Assembly: GCA_025403435.1 (NCBI GenBank)
Contig: CM046348.1
Span: forward strand, 21,387,899-21,451,898
Reading direction: 5' to 3'
DNA length: 64,000 bases
Source: Artocarpus heterophyllus
Taxonomy: Eukaryota > Streptophyta > Magnoliopsida > Rosales > Moraceae
A program made the position numbers and the translations under genes. Of this stretch, positions 35,904-48,163 are shown piece after piece (within the stretch, counting starts at the first letter, position 1; each line of letters begins with the position of its first letter). The notes below the pieces were generated by a model. The model was not told where the DNA came from. It saw only the letters and a list, made by a program, of their open reading frames with translations, and did not search any database.

Positions 35904-36516
35904 GGGGATTTTGAAAATTAACTCAAAGAAAAACTGATTTTGACAAAATAATTTTTTTGGGTAATTTTTTTACGTAAAAAAATATATTTTTTAACATAAA
36001 AATAGTTTTAGTTTTTTTTTTTACTTTGTTGAGGTTTTCTTTCTCATTATAGTTATTTTTATTTTTTTTTGAATAAAACTGAAATAGTTTAACTGTTTAA
36101 AAAAATGTATTTTTTTTGCTAAAACAAAAAGGCTATTTATTCAATTAGAAATTTTTTTTTGCCCTTTCGTCAAAATCTCCCAGCGTAGATGGGGATGGGT
36201 ATCTCGAAGATGAAGAAGAAAAACGAGTTGAAAGGAAGAATTTGACAAAAGGGCAAAAAAAAAATTCTTAATTAAGGAAATGGCTTTTTTTTTACCAAAA
36301 AAAAAACGTTTTTTAGGCAGTTAAACTGTCTTAGTTTTTTTTACAAAAAGATAAAGATAACTGTAACGAGGAGAGGAACCTCAACAAAGTGAAAAGAAAA
36401 AAAACTAGAGCTATTTTGATACCTAAAAAACATGTTTTTTTGCGTCAAAAAACTATAAAAAAAAGGGTCATTTGCCCAAAATGACTTTTTCTTAAAGTCA
36501 TTTTTCAAAATGCCCC
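35904..36516. mobile_element. Foldback element with about 270-bp inverted arms
   Basis: The ends are GGGGATTTTGAAAATTAACT and, inverted, GGGGCATTTTGAAAAATGAC. The arms carry matching blocks such as CTTTGTTGAGGTT (36027 and, inverted, 36390) and GCCCTTTCGTCAAA against GCCCTTTTGTCAAA. A short loop of about 50 bases lies near 36180-36235. There is no coding sequence. The long inverted repeats suggest a Mutator-like or foldback non-autonomous transposon. Confidence 0.75.
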
Positions 36517-36846
36517 GAGCTGAAATGACAATGATGATGAATTGTTTTCATTTTTAACATAATTATGAAAAAAGGTCAGAATGTTTTCATTTTTATTTTT
36601 CAGCTGAAAATGTAACCAAACAGCTTTCCAATAGTATTCTTGTTTTTAAAATTTTCAAAAACATCAAAAATGTTCCCAAAAATGGAACCAAACGGGCCCT
36701 TAGCCTTTCGCACTTCTCATCAGTGGAGATCGACATCGCTTGATAGGTCTTCCATGCATTTCACTGGTGGAGATTCGATGTCGCCTGACTTTTGTGTGTC
36801 CAGATCCGGTTTGGTAAGTGTTAGGGAATTATCGACGTGGTTTTAA

Positions 36847-36939
36847 AGCCCGTTTGGTTTAAGTATTTGAATGAAAATTTAAATTTTTGTGAGAAAAAAT
36901 ACTGTAGCAAAATGATTCGAACCACGAAACAAACGGGCT
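36847..36939. mobile_element. MITE, second copy of the AGCCCGTTTGG family
   Basis: Ends AAGCCCGTTTGGTTTAAG and, inverted, AGCCCGTTTGTTTCGTGG. It shares ACTGTAGCAAAATGATTCGA with the copy at 34974-35091 but is 25 bp shorter. Confidence 0.75.
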
Positions 36940-39900
36940 CTTAGTCTCTTCTGCCACCACTTAAGATCACCAACGCCATTGTTGCCTTTGAGAACTAGAA
37001 GCGATTCTTCTTTTTTTGATGTATTTGTTAAAAAGTTTTAATTTTGAAGCAAAATAGGTATTTATTATTCTGTCAGAGCATGAAAACTTCCTCATAGGAC
37101 ATGAAAATTTAAAACAAAAAAAAAAATTTGTTGAGACACCGATATGTCCCACTAAGACATAAAAAATATCTCAATAAAACATGAAGAGTTTCCAATAGAA
37201 CACAAAATACACAAAAAATATCCAATAAGACACATATATTAAGTTGTCAGTAGAATGCTCAACATAACGCTCCAAATTTATGGCATAATAAATTTTATTT
37301 TGTGACATCAACAAAAATTATCTCAAAAAAGTTACATTGATGAAAGTACCCCCAAAATTTTGAAATTGTGCAAAGTGCAATATTATTGTTACTGTATTTG
37401 ATATTATAATGTTCGAAAAATTTATTAGTTTAAATCTAGAATTTAATTCAAATTTAAACAGTGAATTTTTTTGATAATTCGTATTTTGTTAATTACAACA
37501 TAATGTGAATTATTTATGATAAATATTGATGCGCAATATGTATGTGATGTTGTACAACATGGAGTATTTTAAAATGTACAAATTTTGTGAGCTTAAATTA
37601 AAAATTTATAAAATACTCTTAAGATGAAATTTGTGTTACATTAATTATAATTTTTGTGATATATATTTATGAAGGATAATTTGTTAATAGAAGTAAAAAA
37701 TTATGTCATAGTCTAAAACAGTGTAGAAATTGTCCGTTTACCAATCAGTTAAATTGGTAAAGATTTTAATGCCTATAGTTTAAATGGTGTTTGAATACAG
37801 TATTAAAAGAAAAGAATAGTACACAATCCAGTGTAATTATACAGAAATTGTGCAAACACAAATGGATGACCTACCATGTTGGGAATTAGATAATATGGAT
37901 AAAAAAAGTAAGTCAGTATAATTCTACATTGTTAAGGAAACTATCTCCTCAATTTTATACTTAGAATAGAAAAATAAAGTACAATGTAAATTTAGACTGC
38001 TTAAAAAGTAAAATGGGACTCATGGGATACCTTAAAAGTTGAAAAAAATTTCTAGATTTTTCCAAACAAAACCGGTTGTGATAGGTGGTATGGAGAAAAA
38101 TTCTTTTGCATTTTAGTCCCTAGGAGAGGTCTTTAAAAGGCTAAGGGCTTAGTTAAAAAGACTTACTTCTTTTTTCTCCATCAAATTTTGGTTCCATGAA
38201 ACAAATGAAACCCATTTTTCTTCCCATGAAAACCGGTCCACTTCCGCTCTCTTATTCTCAAATATTTTGCTAAAAACAACCATAAATAAATCCTAGAAGC
38301 AAGAACAAGTGATCAACAGGTGGTCTAAAGTATTTTCTCAACGCAAAACCTAAACTTTTCTTATGTGTTTTGGTGTTTTTAATTATGTTTTTAATGGGAT
38401 GTCTATGGGATATTTCACAGTTGTTGTAAAGGATTTTAGAAAGTGTTCTAGCACCAAAAATAGGAACTAAAACCCTTGAAAATTCCTAGGTAAATTCTAA
38501 AGCCTAGATTTGAAAAGTTTGTGCTTTTTCTTGGAGTTATGTGTAATTTGTAGTATGTATGGATTATGGCATGTAAAAGCGACATATCTTGTTTATTTGT
38601 TTTATGGATGATGATATGATTGGATGCTAGAAAAAGTAGGGTTTTAAGTAAAAAAGACAAAGTTTTATAAACATTTTCAAAATACAAAGTTTAGATAGTT
38701 TTTGAAAAATTGAGATTTTGATAAACTTAGAGACTGAATTATTTTTCATACAACACAAGATTTCTTGGAAATGATGAGATGAACAACTTTATGAAGAAAT
38801 TTTGTGAAAATTCCAACTAGATGCCCAAAACCCTAATTTATAATCCAGAAGATTTGAAAATTGGCCAAAACTCCTTCAAAATGTATGAATTTCAAAAAGT
38901 TAAAATACAAAATTTGTAGATCTCACTAAAGCTGTTAAGAATCACAAATGGTTTGTGAAAGTTTTACGTAGATTTTTAGTTAAAAATTGTATAAGAATTA
39001 GTCCTAAAATTTTGAATCGGACTAATTGTGCAAAACATTTTGAAGTAAGAGGATTATGACCCGAGAACCTCCGAAAGTTTTAATCTTTGTGAAAAACCTA
39101 GAGTAATAATATAAATTGGTAGTTTTGGTCCTCGAGATAAGATCGTCAGGAATTTTTTATTTCAAGTCAAAACCATAGTTTTTTAAAACTAGAATTTTTG
39201 CAAAAGGAAAACCAATGTTCTATTTTCCACACCATTACGAGTAGCAAGAAATTGTAAACTTTTTTATTGAAATGAGTTCAGAAAGTTTTCTAAGAACCCC
39301 CAAGGGAAAATGAACATATTCTGCACAAACAACTTGAACAGACCCCAAAACGTTTGATTAAGAAAACATCTCTTAGCGGGAAATTTTTTGCAACCTAATA
39401 GTAACGAGACGGTGAGACTAAGTGTGAAGTTTAGCCGTGTAACATTTAAGTTTTGTTATCGACAAATAGGTCGATAACAAGAAAGTTAACTAATAGCAGG
39501 ATATTCTCTAAACAGGATGTTTAGCCAATCAAAGAGGGAACGAGTAAATTGGATACACAGTGTGAAATCCAAGTAAGTTTCAAACCCTACCTATGAAATA
39601 GATAAAACAGTTTTCAAACATGTTCTTCATATTGCTTTATGAAATGCATATGTTATGCACTTAATTAAATTTAGAAAGTGTCATGTCTGGTATGTCACCA
39701 TAATTAAGGAGTGATAAATTAATTCACCAGATAAGATAAAAAAAGTATCGTACTAGACTTCTGAACCTAGGGGAGCATCAATTTATTATCATATTTTGGT
39801 CTCAATGATACGATGACCATTTTACACTCTTGGTACATACAATAGGACCCTTAGTTTAAGTTAAGTTATGAAAATAAGTTAATACTCATAATGTCACCAC

Positions 39901-42233
39901 TCGTTCATCACTTGTCTTCAACGTTGATGTCACTCTATAGATCTAGATTTGAGAATGCCATATGCCTCAGATGATGCCATCGTCAGAGACTAGGACCTTG
40001 AGCACCAGCATCGGAGACATGAAGAAGCCACTTGATGGTTGCTGTCGTGAATCTCTGGTGGCAGTGAGAGAGAAAGAGAGATAGAGGAGTAATTCAAGAA
40101 TTTTGGGGGGAAAATTATTTAAAATGCTTGTGTTTTAATTTCTAAAGATATGCTATTTTATGACACAAGTTTATGGAAATTGTTATACGGTACAATTTCT
40201 AGGCCATCTTTGTGCTACATTTTGTCTAAGAATGGACAACATAATAAAAAGGGATCAAAACTGTATAATTTAAAAATCTCATGATAGCTAGATGTCTAAA
40301 ACTAAATGGTAGGACCAAAGTGAGACAAGTGCGCATCCTTAAGAGAATAGTAGCATAAATAATCCTGAAATTAATGAAGGACTTATAAAATTTTACGAAA
40401 ATAGTTCCATTATATGAAAAAAGTTCTCTTCACTACTATTATAAACCCATTAAAAATAGAAATTTGCACTTAATGAAACCATTTATGTATATGTTTAAGT
40501 CATCTAGATAATCACATTCTCGTCACATTAACATTATGTGACAGGGATGTGGTTATTTATGAGAAACTTTAGAATTTTTTTCTCAATTTAATGTGAGAGA
40601 TAAAAGTTGTCAAAAACAAAAATTCATGTCAAAATTAAAAGTTGAAGAATCAAGTGTGATAATGTCAATAGTTGAGGGACCAACCAATAGTGACAGGAGA
40701 TGGAGTTGAGTTGGGGGCATGTATTTTTGAAATTTAAGTTTTTACCTAGAAAAATTTTGCAAAAATTTTAAAAATACACAGACTTTATAAGAAAAATTAT
40801 AAAGGCAGTCCCATTGAATACGCAGTAAGTGTTGTTGTGCTTTTATTTTATGATAAAAATTATAACTCTACCATATTTAATAATGCATACATATATATAT
40901 ATATATATCAATTGAAGAGTACTATATTTATATTTTATAATAGTGCTTCCAATGAAGAAGTTTTCGACTTAGCACTGAGGGGGTTAGCAACCTTTTAAAT
41001 TCTCCAAATCCTAACTCTTTGAACCTTTTAGTTTGTGCAAACGTTTCTTTCATAAAGCAACTGTTGATAGGAATAGGTCCACTTTTGTAATGAGACCAAG
41101 GACATCAAAGGAAATTTTCTATGTTGGCTGGATGAGTAAATGACACGTCATTTTCTTCATTCATTCAGATAATGTATAGCCTTTCTTCAAACCCGCAATT
41201 ATCATTTGGATCATTGATAAAAACACTCTAGTTCAAATTGAAATTTGTAATTTAAGCTATAATTTGTGGTTCAAACTAAGCTTTTTAACAACCAATTCAA
41301 ATACTATTTCAAATTGAGAAGTTGATTCAAATTATAGTTTGTGGTTTAAACCAATTTGTACTTTAAATTTTGTAGTTCAAACCAGGTTGTCAAACAAGCT
41401 CATAAGTGTCATAGAGAAAATGTAGCAAATAGCAAATTTTGCTATTCACTTAGTAAATAATGGCATGTTTTAAAAATGTGAAAAAAATGTAATATTTTCA
41501 ATTAATAAGTTTTTTAAAAGTAAAAAGCCCAAAATACCCCTATTTAAAAAACCTATTTAGATTTGATTTATTTGATTACATTTTATCTTTTTTTATGGAT
41601 TTTATTTTCTCTCAAATTTTTAGTTTTTGTTTATTTCTCTCCTCTCCTCTCCTCTCTCTTCTTTCTTTCTCCTCTCTCTCCTCTAGATTTTCGATCGTCC
41701 TCCTCCGTTTCAAGCATCGGAGCTCGTCATGCCTGGTTGTGGTGGTCGAAGTCCAAGTCGTGGCTGGACAAGCTTCATTATTAGAGCTTTGTCTAGGCGA
41801 GAAGGGTCGTGGTGATGGCTAGCATCATGGAGGTTGTGGTGGTGAACACATAATTAAACAGAGACCCAACGCTCCATAGCTTGTGATGATTAAGAACTTC
41901 AACCAGAGCAATGAGGAGAGGTGATTTAAGGAGATCCACTGATACAAAGAATGAAGATCTAAGCTCATCATTCAATGCCATTGTGATATGTTCTCATTCA
42001 TTATCATCGTGTCATAAATCTAAGGTAGATGAATTCATCAAAGTTTAACAGAGATCGCAAGTGGACGAGGTCTAATGGAGGTCGAGGACTGTTCTCCTTC
42101 ATTACCGTTGCACCATAAATCCGTCGTGATCTATTCCGATATGATATCTGCCACCCCAAGGTTTGGAAGCAAGTGGCTGTCGCACTCGAGGTCTTCGAAA
42201 AGAAATGTGACGAGTTCTGATTTGATTGGTGTA
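36940..42233. other. Gene-free AT-rich stretch with repeat remnants
   Basis: No gene is supported over about 5.3 kb. Noted pieces are as follows. A repeated phrase of the CCAATAAGACACA kind lies at 37080-37260. The segment at 38040-39760 has phrasing like non-coding retroelement leaders (GTTATCGACAAATAGGTCGATAACA palindrome at about 39456-39480) but no ends were found. A module at about 40200-40330 is related to 57530-57638 and 59590-59712. There is an (AT)n at 40887-40907, a palindromic GTTCAAA-rich segment at 41218-41400, and a (CT)n-rich leader-like tract at 41635-41690 followed by short ORFs without domains. Confidence 0.45.
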
Positions 42234-44407
42234 TGTCACGTCCCGAGGTACGGGAGGTGACGTGGCTGGTTAATTAAGATAATTAATAAGAATTTTAGTA
42301 AAAATGTAAGTTTAAGCATTTAGACTAATTAAGAAAAAGTGGATAATATTAAAGCCCTTTTTAGAACAAGCATTTATAATAATTTGAACAAGTGAGAACA
42401 TCAAAGTAAATAATTAGAGGGTGCAAAGAAATAAAAGAAACAAGAATGGGTCCCACTGACTCACATCTTGTGCACACACATAGTACTGACAATATTATTT
42501 TACAACCATAGTCCAAGTAAAGAGAAAGTTAAAATGTTACATGCCCTGAAATTATAATTTAAATAACCTACTAGGTCCTTTTATTACTTCTGAGTTTTGT
42601 CTATGAAATCCTCTCTGAACCTAAGTTGAAATCCACCTAGAGGGGGAAAAGTTTGAAAACAAATAAAATGTGAGCGAAAGGCTCAGTAGGACTATATTTT
42701 AAGAAACATAAAATTTTAAAAGGAAATTTCATTATTCAAGAAATTACTTAAGAAAAGACTTGAATAAATAAAATTGAACAAAATCAGTCTTACCCAAAAA
42801 CGGTTTATTGGTCGACTAGAAAGAGCATCATTTTCTTTTCCTGGGAAAACCATATGTATAACACCACCGTAGTGGCCCAGCTAGGTTTTAGGACCTGCCC
42901 CCAAGGTCGCACGCTACACGACCTGATCTCTGATATGGCATCATGCACTTATATTCCTTTCTATCATTATTTAAAACCTATTTACCAGGTGTTTTCATTT
43001 ACGTTCATTATGAAATTCACCTCAATCAACGGTTTATAAAAATAACCGATAAAATTTCCTTTTTAATCAACCGTTGAAAACATTTTAATAAAAACCCTTT
43101 TCAAAGCCAAAATCATTTGAAATTGGTTTACCAAAGGAAAGAGATAGAAGTCCTACCTCAATACTTATGACGGTGTCCCACACCGTAATCTCGGTCCTCT
43201 ATACGTTAGCTTTACGGAACCACGAACAACCTTAAATAGAAACTAGGTCTATCAGTATCTAGTTTAAGATATTCTATGTTGCTAAAATATTTCATGGTGT
43301 CCTAGTGTGCCATTTGTATTGATAAAATCATTTTATAAAATCACAAAATGGATGAAAAATCACAAAACTTCATCATGCTTAGTCAGCCTGTCGGTCACTC
43401 TGGTTCGGTTGGCCGAATTGTGCAATTCGGCCTGTTAGAGAACAGGTCCGGTCGGCCGAACTTTTTCCATGTTCGGCCTTCGGCCTGCCGGATATATGAA
43501 TCTGGCCGACCGAACCCATGAATCCGGCCTACCAAACACAAAGTTTGGCCTGTCGAACTGAAAAATTCTAGAATTTTCTAAGCACGGGTTCTCGGCCTCT
43601 CGAGCCCCAATCCTCATTTCAACCTTTTTTTCTCAGTTTTTAGGTATGGAAATCAATCATAGATGATAGAAAAACATAATAGGACACTTTTAAACTCATT
43701 TAAACAAGATTTGCATACAAAATCCAAGAAAATCCGAAAATGGTGAAAAATAGAGAAAAATAAAAAATCTTGATTTGAATTCATTTTTCTTCAAACAAAG
43801 CTTAGATTTTGGTTGTTCTAAGTTTCCCTCACCTAGATCAAAGGTTTTCTAAGTTCAAATAAGTTTAAATTTCAAAATACAAGAAAAACTAAAAATTTAA
43901 AAAAGTTTTGACCAACCTCGAATCGAAACTTTAAATCACATTTTCGATTACTCAATCACGTTCTTGAGCCTCCAATCCACCTAACCGATGCTTGGGGCTT
44001 GATTTGATTCAAAAATTTTGGGAGAGACCGGGAGAGAAAGAGAGAGACAGAGGGAGAATGAGAGAGAGCTAGGAGAAAGTGAAAGAGAGACGAGAGGGAG
44101 TGAATGAGAGGAAGAGAGGGAGAGGGGAAAATAAATAGAGAAAGGGAAATGGTTTTGCTGCAAGAAAACCGTATGCAGCACACTGTTTTCAAATAGGATA
44201 TACTTGGTATTTGACAAATTATTTTGTTTCAAGGTTCAAAATAACAATTAAAATAATTAGAAACCACTAAAAATCATTAAAATAACCAAAACAACTTTAA
44301 ATTCAAAAATTTCACCAAATGTTCAAATTAAATTTAAGATATTCATTATGACACACTAATCCACCATTTTACATTCTAATATCACTTAATTAATTTGGGG
44401 CGTTATA
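42234..44407. mobile_element. Second non-coding element with TGTMACGYCCC-type ends
   Basis: The left end is TGTCACGTCCCGAGG (42234); the right end, inverted, is TATAACGCCCC (from 44407). The flanks GTGTA and GTGTT could be a 5-bp target duplication with one mismatch. The inside is non-coding, with a GTGAGCGAAAGGCTCAGTAG module (42671-42690) and a cluster of CGGCC motifs. On the minus strand the right end is followed by a CT-rich leader-like tract (44140-44020). It resembles the element at 17678-21142 in termini, size class and internal order, so both likely belong to one non-autonomous family. Confidence 0.5.
43388..43600. repeat. Cluster of inverted TCGGCC/CCGAAC motifs
   Basis: Within about 200 bases there are roughly ten copies of GGCCGAAC, TTCGGCCTG and related forms in both orientations, such as GGCCGAATTGTGCAATTCGG (43405 region). 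This makes a strikingly GC-rich, palindromic island in an AT-rich element. Confidence 0.7.
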
Positions 44408-44619
44408 GTGTTGGAGTTTTGATTTCTGAAAATAGAGTTGCATCGTTGACGAAGAATAGTAGAACAGCTTTTTTGTTGTTGTCATTAGGTAAAAAAAATC
44501 TAAAAAAAAAGAAAACAAAATTTATTGCTAATTTTTCTTTATTTTCTTTTTGGTTATGTATTTTTGGTTGTATTTATTAGGAAATAATTTTTGATAATTT
44601 TTTCTATTGAAATACAATA

Positions 44620-45365
44620 TTAACATGTTAATATAGTATTTCTCGACCAGGGACAACGACATCATTGATGCTGATGATGTCCAACATCATTTCCGGTGAA
44701 TTTTTATATTTACACTATAATACAGTGGTATCAGGCTAATATTGTATTTCTAGTCACTGACGATCCAGCAAATTCATCGGTGAACTTTTGTATTTACACG
44801 GTAATATAGTATTACTTTAGTAATACTATATTTCTAAGCTGTTGGCAGTCTGACGAAAGCAATGAATTTTTTTATTTACATGATAAATACAGTATTTATA
44901 GGTAAATATTATAATTCTCGATTGCCATGAATTTTTGTATTTACATGGTAAATATAGTATTTTTTAGTAAATATTGTATTTCTTAGCCGCTAGTGATCCG
45001 ATAAAATTGCCGGTAAATTTTGTTTTTAGATAGTAAATATGATATTTATAAGTAAATATTATATTTTCTAGCCACTAGTGGTCCGACGACGTCATCGGTG
45101 ATGCCGGTAGTGTAGCGAAGTCGACGGTGAATTTTTGTACTTACATGATAAATACGATATTTTTTTGTAAATATTATATTTACATGCGGCTCGATGGCCC
45201 AGCAAAGTTGCTTATGAATTTTTATATTACACGATAAATATGGTATTTCTTGGAAAATATTCTATTTCCCAACCATCAACAATTCGATGAAGTCACCAAT
45301 GAAATTTTGTATTTATACAATGAATATTGTTTTTCCTAGTAAATATTGTATTTCTTGACCACCGG
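44620..45365. repeat. Degenerate minisatellite, unit of about 80-110 bp
   Basis: About eight divergent units repeat the order GGTGAATTTTTGTATTTACA, GATAAATATAGTATTT, TAGTAAATATTGTATTTC, and a CCxxCGGYGATCCGACGAAGTC-like GC island. Units vary in length and sequence, indicating an old array. No open frame spans it. Confidence 0.8.
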
Positions 45366-45850
45366 CGGTGATTAAGGGAGAAAGGTGAGAGTTATGAGGA
45401 TAAAGAAGTGGGGGTATTTTAGAGTTTTTGTTCTCAATTTCTCATGATATATTATAAACTATACATTTTAAAACTATATGATATTACTTATTAAGTTTTA
45501 ATCTAAACATGCTATTTTGCTCTTTCTCCCTTGATCAAAACATAATGGTAAAGTTTCAAATGTAACAGACATTATTGTTGCTTGTCAAAAGAGAAGACAC
45601 GCTGTCTTTTTTAGGAAAAGAAAAGTCGCTTTCTCCTTTATTAGTTGTAATATGTACATTACCAACAGTTTCGACAGCCTGCGTCGACGACTAAAGACAT
45701 GGTCGATAGTTTGTTGAAAACAAAAAATAAGATAATCGGGTAGAGTCTACTTTAGTATCAACTAGATTCCATATAGATGGTCCTATTGACGACCGGAGAC
45801 AAGTTGTACTTTTTTGTTGAAAACAAAAATAAATAATCTGATAGATTTCG
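45366..45850. other. Gene-free flank between minisatellite and nested transposons
   Basis: No gene is visible. Two similar phrases, TTTGTTGAAAACAAAAAATA (45711) and TTTTGTTGAAAACAAAAATA (45814), suggest a local duplication of about 100 bp. Confidence 0.4.
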
Positions 45851-46352
45851 TTAGGAGTGTTCGTAGGTGATTTGGGTAGTTTTTTTTCCTCTAAATCACC
45901 GACCACGCCAAAACCAAATAAATTTTACTTTTAGGTAGTTTTTTTTTATATAAAATCAAATCAAACTAAAATCACTTATAAGCAGTTTGGATAGTTTGAT
46001 TTAGGCGGTTTGAGCTTAACATTAAAATAATTTTCAATATTTAACAATATCATAAAATGTTTAAAGTTCACCATTTAGGCCTCTTTTGGTATACCGTATT
46101 AGAACTTTGTATTGTATTATTTTAAAATAATACAATGTTTGGTATTAACAACGTATTGTATAAAATAATACAAGATGCCGATTTAATACAATACATATTG
46201 TATTACATAATACACAAAAAAAGCCCGTATTAAACTGTATTGTATTATTTACTCAAAACTCATTTGTTTTGTATTCGTTTTTCTCTCTCAACGGGAAGTC
46301 TCTCTGTGCAACTCTCTCTCTGCAGCTCTCTCTGTGCTAGGGTTTCAGTCTT

Positions 46353-46445
46353 TTGGAGTCGCCGCTTCTTCCGATTCCTCTGCTTCTTCTACTCGGATTG
46401 ATCGCTTTCGCTTCGCTGTCGAGTCAACTCATCAACTCAGGCCGA
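46353..46445 (+). pseudogene. Probable captured signal-peptide exon inside Harbinger
   Basis: After a CTCTCT-rich leader and the plant 5'UTR-like GCTAGGGTTTCAG, a frame starting at TTG (46353, perhaps a decayed ATG) encodes ESPLLPIPLLLLLGLIAFAS, a classic signal peptide core. It ends at a good splice donor GCCGA|GTAAGT (46446). No later exon was recognised. It could instead be an untranslated leader of the element's own transcript; the hydrophobic run argues for a captured host exon. Confidence 0.4.
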
Positions 46446-47383
46446 GTAAGTGCTTCCTTTGGTTTTCCTTCTTTTTCTTTACTGTCTGAAAGTGCAGCGA
46501 CTGGATTCATTGTTGTCACTTTTGATCTGAGTATTTTGATCCGTGATTGTGAATTTTTCAAGTTTCGATTCTCTATTCATGTAAACTAGATTGGTTTCTC
46601 ATTGTGTTTTTTTTTTCATTGTTTGTTCCGCCTGGGTCATGCCTTAGTGAGAAATGTAAGGATTACAAGATTTTTAAATAGGTTTCATGGAAATTAGATG
46701 AACGGTTGGTCAAGAAATGATCTCGTCTTACTATTCTGGGTCTGCAAGTAGATAAAATTTATGATTTTTTGTCTGATTCTTTTTGCACCTTGGACTGAAA
46801 TGACTTCATAGATGAAATTTCTGATGATGACTTTGAGACATACAAGCCATGCCCATGGTAGTTCTCATGGACAGCGTCTCCTTGAAATTGATTTGATGAG
46901 CGAAGACCTTTTCTTCATGTTATTTAAGGCCCCTGTTTAATGTATTACTTCTTCCCTTTTGTGTATGTTTGCCCTTTCTGATGACTGTCATTCTTGCTCT
47001 GTTATCTCTATTGTTTTGTTGGTCATTTAACAATTGTAGTATTGCATTTGTTTTGACCAATTTTTTTCTTAACTTTATTTCTATGAAGTCTCAATGTGCT
47101 TTATTTTTCACCTAAGAATAGCACTGCTTTTAAAAAGATTATTTAACATTTCATGAAAATGATGAACTGATTGTTCAAAAATATTATCTATATGTATACG
47201 AACTAAAAGAGAGTTAAATTTGAGTTTCGTCTGTAAATCTCACATATTTCCATGATGTTTTCTATGTTTGGAGGGACATGGCCAAGGGGGCATGTTCCAA
47301 TGTTTCTCCAAAGGAGATATGTTGTCCCATATATGTTGTCCCAATTTTATGAATTAACTTTATCTCTATGAAAAATAAAACTA

Positions 47384-48163
47384 CATAGATGGTATTTTTC
47401 TAAAAACCCCGTCTTTGCCACGACTTGCAAGATATTGACCTTCTGGACTGAACTTGATAGTCAAAATAAAGCCTTTGTGTGCATGAATTTCTTGTCCAAT
47501 GTAAGGCGCAGTGAGCTCTAAACACCTCTTCTTTTGCAACACCTTTATTTTATTAGCTCTGCCTCCTTTAGGTTTTGATTCTTCGGACGCAACTCTACTG
47601 CCTATTTTCTTGCCCCTATTTACAAAGTGTTTCCACCAATTGCTGGTCATTTTCTTTGTAACATGACAAAGATTTCAACGTTCTTTTGTATGTGAAGATG
47701 CAGCAGTTTGTTGAGCTAAAACTGCATTCTGCTCATTGTTTTGGAAGCGATGATTGAACTGGCTAGACATCAAATTTGCTTCGCCACCCTCTTGCCTTGT
47801 ATAGGGATATTCTAGAGCTGCTTCTTCAACAGCTCCATTGTTCTCCTCCTTGAGTGTGTCCAAATTATCCAATCCCTTTTGTGTGTCAGAGTCGGACATT
47901 GAAGTGTTGTTTATCATCTTTGTAGTAGCAAATTTAGCTAGACCCATTTGTTGTAGGAAATTGTGCCTTCTTTCTTCAATACTGGTAGTAGGCTCATTTA
48001 TCTAAATTTCATACCCCGACTTGCTGCTAATATTTCTACTATTACTATTACTCAACTATTAATCTTGTAATAAGCTCGACTTGAAGCCATCCAACGAGTC
48101 GAAGAAGATATCATTATGATCAGAGTCATCAAAGCAGATTGGCATGTTTAATTCGCTAACCAT
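47384..48163 (-). pseudogene. WD40 (WDR44-like) gene 5' fragment inside Harbinger
   Basis: On the minus strand, an ATG at 48163 opens MVSELNMPICFDDSDHND. Interrupted frames follow: KSGYEI, then MGLAKFATTKMINNTSMSDS near 47947, and finally [39 protein letters not shown] and [18 protein letters not shown]. The last part matches the first WD40 repeat and preceding linker of plant WDR44-like proteins (family pattern QEIQAH..IW.IKFS.DG.YLAS.GED). Several stops and frameshifts show it is dead. It has no transposon function, so capture by the element is the simplest reading. Confidence 0.7.

Noticed and set aside
38040..39760. Possible third member of the TGTMACGYCCC element family
   Set aside because: The phrasing resembles such elements and a palindrome is present at 39456-39480, but no termini or flanking duplication could be found.
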